The position numbers and the translations under genes are program-made. A stretch of DNA of 64,000 nt from Pseudarthrobacter sulfonivorans (GTDB taxonomy: Bacteria > Actinomycetota > Actinomycetes > Actinomycetales > Micrococcaceae): NCBI RefSeq assembly GCF_014712225.1, contig NZ_JACXBW010000003.1:124001-188000 (forward strand). Reading direction: 5' to 3'. Below, one piece after another: positions 17,482 to 25,515 of the stretch. Position 1 is the first letter of the stretch; the number at the start of each line of letters is the position of its first letter. The notes under the pieces were generated by a model. It saw only the letters and a program-made list of their open reading frames with translations. It searched no databases and had not been told where the DNA came from.

Positions 17482-18447
17482 ATGACCATCAAAGACACCA
17501 TCTCAACCACCGCCGTCGTCGGGTCCGGGTACATGGGCGGAGGAATAGCCCAGGTGCTGGCTTTGCACGGCTACAAAGTCATGTTGGGGGACGTTGACGG
17601 CGAAACAGCCGAACGTGCCCGCGTGCGGCTTGTAGAACAAGCCAAGGACTTTGAAGCCCACGGGCTCCTGCCCGAGGGTGCCTCGAAAATCATCGACGCG
17701 AACCTGGCGGCGGCCCCGAGTATCGAGGAAGCCGTAGCGGCAGCGGATTACATCGCCGAAGCGGTTCCGGAAGAACCCGAACTGAAAGCCAACATCCTTC
17801 GCCGGGTCTCGGCCGCCGCCCCACCCCACGCGATCATCGGAACGAACACTTCAGCGATCCCCATCAGAGAACTCGCCCCGTCGGTAACCGGCCCGGAGCG
17901 GTTCCTAGGCGTCCACTGGATGAATCCCGCGCCCTTTATTCCCGGCGTCGAACTCATCCCCGGCCAGGAGACCAATCCGGAAGTCCTTGACCGCGCCGAA
18001 CAGCTCATCCGCAGCCTGGGAAAGACACCGGCGAGAGTGGCAGACACGCCGGGGTTCGTCGCAAACCGACTCCAGTTCGCCCTCTACAAGGAGGCAGCCC
18101 AAATCGTTGACGAAGGCACCGCGACGCCCGAACAGATCGACGCCGTCGTAAGCAACACATTCGGATTCCGTCTGGCACTCTTTGGCCCCTTCGCCATCGG
18201 CGACATGGCAGGGCTGGACGTGTACGAATCCGCGTACCGCACCCTCGAAAAGGCATACGGTGAACGGTTCGCCGCCCCGGAAGCGCTCGTCGCGATGGTC
18301 AAGGACGGCAACCTCGGCCTCAAGAGCGGGCACGGTTTCCTGGACGTCGATCCCGGAAACAAGACCGCCCTCTTGGCCTATCGCGACAACGCCTACGCAC
18401 GCCTGTCCCAACTCCGCACAGACCTCGGACAAGCGCCCGCACTCTAA
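17482..18447 (+). CDS. 3-hydroxyacyl-CoA dehydrogenase family protein
   Basis: 321 residues with an N-terminal Rossmann domain (VVGSGYMGGGIAQVLALHG), Glu-rich EAVPEEPELK, catalytic His in GVHWMNPAPF, Asn in PGFVANRLQ and the C-terminal helical domain with FGPFAIGDMAGLDVY. Members include 3-hydroxybutyryl-CoA, L-carnitine and L-gulonate dehydrogenases. Third gene of the LacI-controlled operon (50-bp gap, GAGGAG before the ATG). In this setting it more likely oxidises a small hydroxy acid than a fatty acyl-CoA; that is inference. Confidence 0.85.
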   Translation: MTIKDTISTTAVVGSGYMGGGIAQVLALHGYKVMLGDVDGETAERARVRLVEQAKDFEAHGLLPEGASKIIDANLAAAPSIEEAVAAADYIAEAVPEEPELKANILRRVSAAAPPHAIIGTNTSAIPIRELAPSVTGPERFLGVHWMNPAPFIPGVELIPGQETNPEVLDRAEQLIRSLGKTPARVADTPGFVANRLQFALYKEAAQIVDEGTATPEQIDAVVSNTFGFRLALFGPFAIGDMAGLDVYESAYRTLEKAYGERFAAPEALVAMVKDGNLGLKSGHGFLDVDPGNKTALLAYRDNAYARLSQLRTDLGQAPAL

Positions 18448-18770
18448 GCCGCACCGTGGCCGTGAAGAACACACCATGTGGTAAAACAATGCCGGACCGG
18501 TCAGGCATATTGCCACGTCCGTTTGGTTCAGGTCCGGGCGGAGCCGATCCTGCCCGCCTCGGGACACTACAGTTGGATCCTCCCGTGCCCGCCAGCGTCG
18601 ATGGCGCCTCCCCGCGACGGGTCCGCCGCGCCCAGGTTGCGGAAGAGCATGCCCCCAATGACCACGGGGCGCTGGCCGACGAGCTGACCATTAGAGCCAA
18701 CAAAGTATGCCTCGCCGGTGTGTCACGGCAGGCTTTCCCTCTATGGCAACGAGCGCGCACCACCGGCTGA
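18448..18770. other. Downstream region of the catabolic operon, no clear gene
   Basis: A minus-strand frame (18567-18722) reads smoothly, containing GEAYFVGSNGQLVGQRPVV, but it begins right after a stop codon and has no convincing start. It may be the tail of a lost gene. No hairpin terminator is obvious immediately after the operon. Confidence 0.3.
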
Positions 18771-18947
18771 GTGCAAACTAAAGAGCCCGGCCCAAATACA
18801 TGGGCACGACGCATTTCCAAGCATCTCGGCGACGCCGTGATCTTCGCAGGTGACATTCTCCGGACCCCCAAGCTAGCTACAACAAACAAACTTTCCTCCG
18901 ACAAGCTCTACATAATCTCTACCATCGGCAACCAAGAGCCGGACTAA
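18771..18947 (+). CDS. Possible small ORF, unknown
   Basis: GTG 18771 opens a 58-codon frame (VQTKEPGPNTWARRISKHLG at the N-terminus, later KLSSDKLYIISTIGN) ending at TAA. The composition is more natural and less Arg/Pro-rich than the surrounding shadow frames, which is the only evidence for coding. No ribosome site or family is recognised; it may be a fragment of a larger gene. Confidence 0.25.
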   Translation: MQTKEPGPNTWARRISKHLGDAVIFAGDILRTPKLATTNKLSSDKLYIISTIGNQEPD

Positions 18948-19149
18948 CAGACTGCGGTAGTGACAGACTTCTGAGCGTGACGACGTCGTCATCGCTCACT
19001 GGCTGACCGCGGTTCAGATCCCTTTGCCAGGGGCGGGGAGATAGTGCATGACTTACTGAACAGCATCACCAAGTCAGAAGAAATTCCACATTCCTGACGG
19101 GGGAGCGGTGACGAGCAGTAACTGTGAAGTGGGTCGTTAGTGCGGTCAG

Positions 19150-19205
19150 CAGGCTATGTGATCATCGAGCTCAAGACGGGCAAATTCCAGCCTGAATACG
19201 CCGGA
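19150..19205 (+). pseudogene. DUF1016 (YhcG) internal fragment
   Basis: The plus strand encodes YVIIELKTGKFQPEYAG, the best conserved core of the DUF1016/YhcG PDDEXK nuclease domain (catalytic ELK). Similarity starts abruptly near 19155 and ends abruptly at the codon after AG, where a recombinase-type site begins. The residue after this break is the one at which the C-terminal fragment near 11890 takes up the family sequence. The orientation is opposite to that fragment. Confidence 0.7.
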
Positions 19206-19290
19206 TATGCGCAGCCAGACGTTATGCCGTGGTCTTCGTTAGCGCTGGCGTGTTGATGGGTTCTCGCTGAAGCGGTACTTCGCATAACGC
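19206..19290 (+). repeat. Right recombinase-type site, second copy
   Basis: TATGCGCAGC, a two-base difference, then GACGTTATGCC opens this block, and ACTTCGCATAACG closes it about 60 bases later. The same two outer motifs with the same spacing occur at 11918-12005, while the 45 bases between them differ. Both copies have the same orientation and both adjoin a broken DUF1016 reading frame. Confidence 0.55.
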
Positions 19291-19630
19291 CCCGCCCTGG
19301 TGGAATCGGGGTCTGGGGAGGACCGGTGCGAAATTTCACGCTCAGGGGTCAAGTGGCGGTGGAATGTAGCGTTTGTCCTCCCTTCACCGGGCATTTTCGC
19401 GGGCAGGTCTTACGGGAATTAACTGGCTCCGGAAATGCAGCGGTCGAGATCCGAATGCCTTGAGTGGCCGCTTGCGCTGTTGAGGGACCGGCTTGCGGAA
19501 CCTCACGCGGACTGCCATCTTTCGGAACGCCGAGGAAGTGAACGCGAAATGGTAGTCTTCTCGCTGATACTGAGGGGCAGTAGGCTTTGCGCATGTCACC
19601 AAGTGGAGCCGGCAAAGACTAGAGCCGAAG
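19291..19630. other. 340-bp stretch without a recognisable gene
   Basis: Both strands have short open frames, none with a recognisable family or a good start. It lies just outside the right recombinase-type site and just before a small membrane protein, whose promoter it probably contains. Confidence 0.35.
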
Positions 19631-19876
19631 ATGACTCGCGGTGCATTTCGCTTCTTTATGACTATGGCGTGCATTATGTTCGCGCTACAGATGGTTGTTC
19701 TAGCCCTTCGTCTTTTCTTGCCTTGGGATGGCGTGAACTACTTGTACATCGCCACGATCCTGGCTACAGCAGGACTTGTTGGAAGGCTGCTCTACGTACG
19801 TCGCCGTGACTCACTCTTTTGGGACGAGGAGGAGGCCGAGCGAGAACGTTGGAATCAACGGGGAAGACGGTTGTAG
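19631..19876 (+). CDS. Small two-segment membrane protein
   Basis: 81 residues with two hydrophobic segments (about 8-29 and 38-54) and a charged C-terminus (RRRDSLFWDEEEAERERW). The ATG has a GAG-type site (AGAGCCGAAG) just upstream. No family is recognised. Codon use is AT-richer than that of its neighbours, suggesting either a weakly expressed or a transferred gene. Confidence 0.5.
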   Translation: MTRGAFRFFMTMACIMFALQMVVLALRLFLPWDGVNYLYIATILATAGLVGRLLYVRRRDSLFWDEEEAERERWNQRGRRL

Positions 19877-20039
19877 AAGAACTTCTGCCAGGCGACAGCG
19901 CTCGGTTCACCAAAGGCTAGTAATGGTGCCCATGAGTTTCACCCAAAAGAGTCTATTGGGCCGGGCGCGGCGGGCTCGATGAGCTCGGGTCCATTTTCCA
20001 AACTGTTGACGGGCGTGCTGACTATCCGCGGCGTCAGTG

Positions 20040-20101
20040 TGGGTTTGCTGGGACACGGATGCGAGCAGCTCCGGATACCACTCCGGCAAGGTGCTCTTCA
20101 C
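20040..20101 (-). pseudogene. Probable DUF1016 N-terminal fragment
   Basis: From a GTG at 20101 the minus strand reads VKSTLPEWYPELLASVSQQ, resembling the first residues of DUF1016/YhcG proteins (x-LP-x-Y-x-ELLASVxxx). Similarity then stops and the frame turns into Arg-rich shadow sequence. If correct, N-terminal and C-terminal remnants of the gene lie on the same strand 8 kb apart. The match is short and should be treated as tentative. The remaining DNA from 19877 to 20363 shows no gene. Confidence 0.4.
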
Positions 20102-20363
20102 CGGAGTACCTGAGAACGCCGCAGCGTCGGCATGCTTGCGCGTACCGGGCCCGATGCCCAGCCTGTTGGAATCGGTCTGGCTAATGGGAGAAGTAGTGCG
20201 TGGCCCTTTCCGCATTTCGGATTGCTTGCCTCGAAGCTACCGAAGGGGGCCGACATTACAGCCGGGGTGCGCTGCTTGAGCATCAGATCAGACGCCGCAG
20301 ACACGGGTGGCGGATGTTCCGCCTGTCCGGCGGGACTTGCTACTGTCGCCCTACACTCACGGT

Positions 20364-21119
20364 ATGACCACCCTGACTGTCCGAGCACCGTTCCGCTCGC
20401 TTCTCCCGCTGAACCTGCGCACCGGTATCCTGCTGCTCATCCTTTTCGGGCTCGTGCGGGTGGCCCTCGTCCTGCAGGCAAACGTGACCGGCAGCTATCA
20501 GGCTGTCAGCGTCGTGTTTGTGGCGATGATCGCGCTGCCGTGGGTACTTCTGACCAGGGAAGGGCGCAGCCGCATCGGCCTGGTGTGGCCAACACGGTGG
20601 CGCTGGATTGCGCCGGCGGTGATGGCCGGCGTGTCAATGGCCCTCGCAGTGCACTACGCGGCTGCCGCCGTGTGGGGCCACAGCCTGTCCCACCCGTTCG
20701 CGTACATCGCACTGTCGTACTCGAGCGTGCCGGCAGCACCCTCCGACGACGACCGGCTCGTCTACTTCATCATCTTTGCCGTCATCGGGATGCTCTTCAG
20801 TCCGATCGGGGAGGAGGTGCTGTACCGCGGCGTGGCCCACGAGAGTTTCGCTGCGCAACTCGGGGACCGGCGGGCAGCGCTGATTGACGCGGCCGCGTTC
20901 GCCGTCACCCATCTGGCACACTTCGGGGTGGTGTTTGTTGCCGGTGTCTGGGCGTTCCTGCCGCTCCCGGCGCTCTTCTGGGTGGCTGCCATGTTCGCGG
21001 CGTCCCTGGTGTTCTACGGCTTCCGGCGGCTCACCGGATCACTGGCCGGTGCAGTAGCGGCCCACGCCGGATTCAACCTCGCCATGAACTGGGTCATCTT
21101 CTACGCGCTCATGCCGTGA
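20364..21119 (+). CDS. CPBP family intramembrane metalloprotease
   Basis: 251 residues from ATG 20364, with about seven membrane segments. The CPBP (Abi, CAAX-protease-like) signatures are present: EEVLYRG at residues 150-156, the VTHLAHFG histidine motif and a final HAGFN. Members cut within the membrane and are used in bacteriocin immunity, signalling or prenyl-protein processing; the bacterial substrate is usually unknown. The gene stands alone between the DUF1016 scar and a convergent TMEM175-like operon. Confidence 0.85.
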   Translation: MTTLTVRAPFRSLLPLNLRTGILLLILFGLVRVALVLQANVTGSYQAVSVVFVAMIALPWVLLTREGRSRIGLVWPTRWRWIAPAVMAGVSMALAVHYAAAAVWGHSLSHPFAYIALSYSSVPAAPSDDDRLVYFIIFAVIGMLFSPIGEEVLYRGVAHESFAAQLGDRRAALIDAAAFAVTHLAHFGVVFVAGVWAFLPLPALFWVAAMFAASLVFYGFRRLTGSLAGAVAAHAGFNLAMNWVIFYALMP

Positions 21120-21153
21120 CGATGATGCGGCACCTAAGCCGGCGGACTTGATA

Positions 21154-21783
21154 TCACCCCTGGGCGCGGTGGTCCTCGGCCCCGTCACTGACGCCGTCGG
21201 CCTGGTGCGCCCGGGTGACGAAATGCTCAACCCGACGGTCGGGCACCAACCAGATCAGTGCCACCACGGTGTAGACAGCAATTCCAAGCAACGGTTGGAT
21301 AGTCCCCGCTGCGATGCCGAGGAGGTAAATCAGCGGCGAAGACTTGCCTTTCCAGTCCCGGCCGACCGCCTGCGCCAGGGCGCCGTCCCTGCCCTGCTGG
21401 CGAATCAGTGCCTGTTGCAGGATGAAGTAGGCGATTGAGGCGCAGAGAAGGTTGAGCCCGTAGATCAGGACCGGAACCTGCACGAATCCGGACTCATCCA
21501 TCCACCGGGTGGAGAACGGGAAGAGCGAGAGCCAGAACAACAGGTGCAGGTTGGCCCACAGGATGGCGCCGTTGACCCGGCCGGCCAGGTGGATCATGTG
21601 GTGGTGGTTGTTCCAGTAAATTCCCACGTACACGAAGCTGAGCAGATAGCTGAGGAAAGTGGGCAGGACAGCCGCTAATCCGTGCCAGGTCGGTTCGTCG
21701 GGTGTATGCAGTTCCAGCACCATAATGGTGATGATGATGGCCAGCACGCCATCGCTGAACGCCTCGAGTCGGTTCTTGTTCAC
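21154..21783 (-). CDS. TMEM175 family potassium-channel-like protein
   Basis: 209 residues, six membrane segments. It starts RLEAFSDGVLAIIITIMVLE, the FSDG motif that lines the pore helix in TMEM175 channels, followed by YLLSFVYVGIYWNNHHHMIH. Bacterial TMEM175 proteins are tetrameric cation channels with weak K+ selectivity. It overlaps the upstream membrane gene by the four bases ATGA, so the two are translationally coupled. The C-terminus after WLVPDRRVEHF is a short polar tail. Confidence 0.85.
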   Translation of the reverse strand: MNKNRLEAFSDGVLAIIITIMVLELHTPDEPTWHGLAAVLPTFLSYLLSFVYVGIYWNNHHHMIHLAGRVNGAILWANLHLLFWLSLFPFSTRWMDESGFVQVPVLIYGLNLLCASIAYFILQQALIRQQGRDGALAQAVGRDWKGKSSPLIYLLGIAAGTIQPLLGIAVYTVVALIWLVPDRRVEHFVTRAHQADGVSDGAEDHRAQG

Positions 21784-22343
21784 GGGGTTCCCTCCTTCAA
21801 AGCAGCGGTGTTGACTCCGTCCCGGCGGCGCCTGGCGAGAGCTGTTGCAGCGTACGCTCCGGCGAGGACAACCAGACTGCCCAGCCAGCCGGCCGCGAGG
21901 AGCAGTTGGCTCGTCCGGTCACTGTCCTCGAAAGGGGTCAGCGACTGCCCGGCGACGACGACCCCGCCCGGCGCCTGCCGCGCCACGACCGCCATCCGCA
22001 GGCCCGGCTCCGGCTGCCAGGTCACGGCGTCGGATCCCAAGGTTCTTGCCGTCTCAAGCACCCCGGCGGGAATGTCGGGAGGTGCCCCGTGGAGGCTGAC
22101 TGTGGTGGATGTGGGTTTGTTGTCCGCCCCGAACACAATGATGAAGACTCCACTGTCGGCTGTCAGTTCCAGCCGGGGTTCGGTCGTCGGCTCGGAACCC
22201 ATCCGTTGAACCTGTGCGGCGGCCGCCGCTGCGGGGGCCGCATTGGCTGAGTGACGGCCGAACTGCTGGAGCGTGACATAGACGCTTCCAAAGATGAGCG
22301 TGATGATGATGGTTGCCGCCAGCCACCCGATGATCCTGTGCAT
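21780..22343 (-). CDS. Two-segment membrane protein with extracytoplasmic domain, unknown
   Basis: About 187 residues from ATG 22343 (a longer frame starts at 22403). One N-terminal segment (IIGWLAATIIITLIFGSVYV) and one near the C-terminus (LLLAAGWLGSLVVLAGAYAA) flank an external domain of about 100 residues with alternating strands. The layout resembles the sensor part of a histidine kinase that lacks kinase domains. It overlaps the TMEM175-like gene, so it may be an accessory or regulatory subunit of that channel; this is inference. Confidence 0.55.
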   Translation of the reverse strand: MHRIIGWLAATIIITLIFGSVYVTLQQFGRHSANAAPAAAAAAQVQRMGSEPTTEPRLELTADSGVFIIVFGADNKPTSTTVSLHGAPPDIPAGVLETARTLGSDAVTWQPEPGLRMAVVARQAPGGVVVAGQSLTPFEDSDRTSQLLLAAGWLGSLVVLAGAYAATALARRRRDGVNTAALKEGTP

Positions 22344-22611
22344 GCGACTATCATCCGCCCGAACGACCTGAGCTGCCCACGTCCCGGTCATCGAAATGAA
22401 CAAACCACTGGGGCCGTGACGGGCTGCGTTGATTCAGGGATGGTGGTGGCCCTCTTGGACGCCCAACTTCCGTCATCAACCGTGCGCCCGGTGCCAGGCC
22501 CGGCGGGAGAGCCGTTAGTCCTTGCGTTGCTTCTGCGGGCGTAAGGCTCACGAGTGGGGTACCGGGCTGGATCCGGGCTCGATAGGCTGTGGCCATGGAC
22601 GGGAGCCACAC

Positions 22612-23439
22612 ATGACCGCACGGACCTACCCGCAGGGAGTCCCATGCTGGGTCGACACCGAGCAGCCTGACGTCGAGGCCGCCGTCGAGTTCTACGCCGG
22701 ACTCTTCGGCTGGACATTCGAGGACGTCATGCCGCCGGGAGCGCCGGGCCGTTACCTGATAGCAAGGCTCGACGGCCAGGACGTCGGCGGGATGGCCAGC
22801 GCGCAGGAGGGTGCCGCGGTGTGGAGCACCTACATAGCGGTCGAGGACGCGGATACCGCAGTGCAACGACTGGTCGACGCCGGCGCCAAAGTGCTGTCGG
22901 CGCCTGCCGATGCAGGGGAGGGCGGACGAAGTGCTGCGCTGACCGATCCGCAGGGCGCCGAGTTCCGCATCTGGCAGGCCAGGCGACGCCTGGGGGCACA
23001 AGTGGCCAACCTGCCAGGCACCTGGAATTTCAGCGATCTGCACGCGCCTGACCCGAGCGCGGCCATTGCGTTCTATGAGCAGGCGTTCGGCTGGCAGGTC
23101 GACGACCTCGGCTTCGGGATGATGATCCGCCGGCCCGGTTATGGTGATCACCTTGAGGCCACCGTCGATCCGGGCATCAGGGCGCGGCAGTCAGTGCTGG
23201 CCGCCCCGCCCGGCTTCGAGGACGCGATCGCCTGGATTGCGACTGCCGGCTCGGACGAACCGCCGCACTGGCACGTCTCGTTCACGGTCGCCGACCGCGA
23301 CCGGACCGTGGTTGAGGCCGAACGGCTCGGCGCCAAGGTTCTAGGCCAAAGTGACACGGAGTGGACGCGGGCGGCTCTGATCCGCGACCCCCAGGGGGCG
23401 GAGTTCACCGCCAGCCAGTTCACGCCGGCGTCGGGATAA
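22612..23439 (+). CDS. VOC family protein, two glyoxalase-like domains
   Basis: 275 residues from ATG 22612. Two vicinal-oxygen-chelate domains follow each other: the first starts VPCWVDTEQPDVEAAVEFYA and the second WNFSDLHAPDPSAAIAFYEQ, each ending with DPQGAEF. This two-domain form is common in actinobacterial proteins of the 27-kDa antigen/hydroxylase type. Typical metal ligands (His/Glu) are incomplete, so enzymatic activity is uncertain. Single gene, divergent from the TMEM175 operon. Confidence 0.85.
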   Translation: MTARTYPQGVPCWVDTEQPDVEAAVEFYAGLFGWTFEDVMPPGAPGRYLIARLDGQDVGGMASAQEGAAVWSTYIAVEDADTAVQRLVDAGAKVLSAPADAGEGGRSAALTDPQGAEFRIWQARRRLGAQVANLPGTWNFSDLHAPDPSAAIAFYEQAFGWQVDDLGFGMMIRRPGYGDHLEATVDPGIRARQSVLAAPPGFEDAIAWIATAGSDEPPHWHVSFTVADRDRTVVEAERLGAKVLGQSDTEWTRAALIRDPQGAEFTASQFTPASG

Positions 23440-23553
23440 ACGGTCCTGCTACACGCGGCAGCTCCCGAACGCTTGAGGTGCAGCCGGGCCTTTCGGTCCG
23501 GTCAGCCCTGGTTCTTATCGAGAACGGTGACATTTAAGGGCATGCGGTGGCAG

Positions 23554-23600
23554 TTTGCGGATTCGTGGCGGCGCAGGATGCGCCGCCACGAATCCCGCAA
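23554..23600 (-). terminator. Terminator hairpin of the TerC gene
   Basis: Exact 17-base arms 23559-23575 and 23579-23595 enclose a three-base loop; the stem can be lengthened by four pairs if one C is bulged out. It starts a few bases after the TerC stop codon. It also lies downstream of the plus-strand VOC gene and could serve both. Confidence 0.75.
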
Positions 23601-23602
23601 GG

Positions 23603-24790
23603 CTACCGGGCCAGGTACTCCGCGTGCTGCCGGTGCGCCTCGGCTACCTCGGTGCGGATGGCTTCCACGTCCTTGGCCTTGTTGCGGTACTTCGGGTCCA
23701 TCTCTTCGATCTGCTGTACTTCTTCCAGCAGGGCGTTGTAGATACGTTCGCGCTCGGCGGGATCCGCGGTGTATCCGAGGTCCAGGTAGCAGACTGCGTG
23801 CCGGCGGGCGTTGTTGATAGCGGTCTGTGCCTTGCCGGACTTGCTCAGCAGCGATGCCACCACCGTGACGACCAGGGCGCCGATGATGACGGTCAGGGAC
23901 AGGCCGGTGGTGATCTCGAAGACCGGGACCGGCTGGCCAGAGTTGATGAACGGGAGGTTGTTCTCGTGCAGGGCGTGCAGGATCAGTTTGACGCCGATGA
24001 AGGCCAGGATCGCCGCCAGGCCGTAGGAGAGGTAGATCAGCCGGTCCAGCAGTCCGTCAATCAGGAAGTACAGCTGGCGCAGGCCCATCAGCGAAAAGGC
24101 CGTGGCGGTGAAGACAACGTAGACGTTCTGGGTCAGGCCGAAGATGGCCGGAATCGAATCCAGGGCGAACAGGATGTCCGTGCCGCCGATGGCCACCATG
24201 ACAAGCAGCATCGGGGTCAGGACCTTTTTGCCGTTCTCCATGGTGAACAGCTTGTCGCCGTCGTAGTGATCGGTGGTGTGGAAGAACCTGCGTGCCAGAC
24301 GGATGATGAAGTTGTCCTCCTCGCTGCCGTGCTCGGGTTCGGGCTTGAGCAGGTTGCCGGCCGTGAGCAGCAGGATCAGGCCGAAGGCGTAGAAGACCCA
24401 GGCGAAGGAATTGATCAGTGCCGCGCCGAGGAAAATGAAGCCGGTGCGGGCAATCAGCGCGAACACGATGCCAAACAGCAGCACCTTCTGCTGATCCTCG
24501 CGCGGAACGCGGAAGCTGGCGATGATGATCAGGAAGACAAACAGGTTGTCCACCGAGAGCGCCTTCTCCGTGATGTATCCGGCGAAATACTCCGAGCCCA
24601 TAGCCGATCCGCCGAAGACCAGAACGAGAATGCCGAAGATGATGGCGATGCCCACATAGAGGCCGGACCAGAAGGCCGCTTCCTTCAGCGTGGGCACGTG
24701 GGCCTTGCGGATATGGAAGAAGTAATCAAAGGCCAGAAGGGCCAGAATTACCACAATGGTGATGCCCCAGATCAGGGGAGAAACAGTCAA
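23603..24790 (-). CDS. TerC/Alx family membrane protein (manganese homeostasis)
   Basis: 395 residues, about nine membrane segments. Characteristic motifs include VDNLFVFLIIIASFRVP, the ALDSIPAIFGLTQ segment near residue 215 and GLRQLYFLIDGLLDRL. The acidic residues in these segments are those of the TerC/Alx group, implicated in Mn2+ export and metalation of exported proteins. The polar C-terminus (about 65 residues) is an actinobacterial extension. A yybP-ykoY riboswitch-like leader precedes it, which supports a manganese role. Confidence 0.9.
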   Translation of the reverse strand: MTVSPLIWGITIVVILALLAFDYFFHIRKAHVPTLKEAAFWSGLYVGIAIIFGILVLVFGGSAMGSEYFAGYITEKALSVDNLFVFLIIIASFRVPREDQQKVLLFGIVFALIARTGFIFLGAALINSFAWVFYAFGLILLLTAGNLLKPEPEHGSEEDNFIIRLARRFFHTTDHYDGDKLFTMENGKKVLTPMLLVMVAIGGTDILFALDSIPAIFGLTQNVYVVFTATAFSLMGLRQLYFLIDGLLDRLIYLSYGLAAILAFIGVKLILHALHENNLPFINSGQPVPVFEITTGLSLTVIIGALVVTVVASLLSKSGKAQTAINNARRHAVCYLDLGYTADPAERERIYNALLEEVQQIEEMDPKYRNKAKDVEAIRTEVAEAHRQHAEYLAR

Positions 24791-24799
24791 CGTGTGCCC

Positions 24800-24930
24800 G
24801 CTTTCGTAAGGTGGGTAGCAGAGAGCCGGGTAAGTCTCTCCGCCCGCCGTCCGGCTGGCCGCTGCACCCGGCCAGGCATCTGTGCCTGACGTGTTGACGT
24901 ATGCAGCGCTTCGGAATACTCCCTTACGTA
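24800..24930 (-). promoter_or_regulatory. yybP-ykoY (Mn2+) riboswitch leader of terC
   Basis: On the minus strand the leader begins AAGGGAGTATTCC (24925-24913), continues through ACGTCAACACGT and GC-rich paired stems, and ends GGAGAGACTTACCCGG (24841-24826). These correspond to the conserved first (GGGGAGUA-like) and second (GAGACYU-like) loops of the yybP-ykoY class, which bind Mn2+ and commonly precede terC/alx genes. Assigned by motif order and downstream gene, not by a covariance search. Confidence 0.75.
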
Positions 24931-25101
24931 CCTACACTCTAAACGGGATGGCAGCCGAAATCGAACTGATTAGAGGTCGACCTGAGGTCTCATCGATGTG
25001 CAAGACGGGCTTAGCGGCCCGTTCAGGCCCGGCATCCAGGACAGACAACAGGCTGATGCCCTCCCGGTGCGCCCTGTCCCGAGGGCCGCTAGGCTCGCCT
25101 T

Positions 25102-25515
25102 GTGATGAGTTCGCAGAACGGCAACGAGCGCTACGTCGTCCGCCCTTGGTGGAGAGGAAGATCACTGCCCTGGGCGGCTTTGGTTGTTGGGGCCATCATC
25201 GTGACAGCCATTGCCCTTGAACGGACGACATTGTTCGCCTACGCGCCGACCCCGGAGTTCCTTGAGCGGTTGCGCGTGGGGAGGCTGGCCATGCTCGCCG
25301 GGGCTGCCATGTCCCTTGCAGCAGCTGTGTGGTCGCAAGTCCGTGCTAATCCGCTTTGGGTGACGGTCTGCGTGGCCTCGCCGGCGCTACTGGTGGGCAT
25401 AGCGATCATGATCATGACCGTCCCGTCCCTGGCTCCCCTGATCGCCGGTCTCATCGCTCTGCCGGCAGCACTTGCAGGGCTCATCGGAGGCCTGCTAGCC
25501 CCCACCAGGGTCTGA
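25102..25515 (+). CDS. Small integral membrane protein, unknown
   Basis: About 137 residues with four hydrophobic segments in two hairpins (LPWAALVVGAIIVTAIAL, then after an ERLRVGR turn MLAGAAMSLAAAVW, and two near the C-terminus). Start is GTG 25102 or ATG 25105. No family is recognised. It lies alone after the TerC leader. Confidence 0.55.
   Translation: MMSSQNGNERYVVRPWWRGRSLPWAALVVGAIIVTAIALERTTLFAYAPTPEFLERLRVGRLAMLAGAAMSLAAAVWSQVRANPLWVTVCVASPALLVGIAIMIMTVPSLAPLIAGLIALPAALAGLIGGLLAPTRV

Noticed and set aside
18320..18904. 194-codon minus-strand frame
   Set aside because: Overlaps the end of the HADH-like gene and is Arg/Ser/Pro-rich without motifs; a different minus frame at 18567-18722 is more protein-like but lacks a start.
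23555..24889. 444-codon open frame antisense to terC
   Set aside because: Composition dominated by Gln, Glu, Asp and Gly, as produced by the complement of hydrophobic codons; terC on the other strand is unambiguous.
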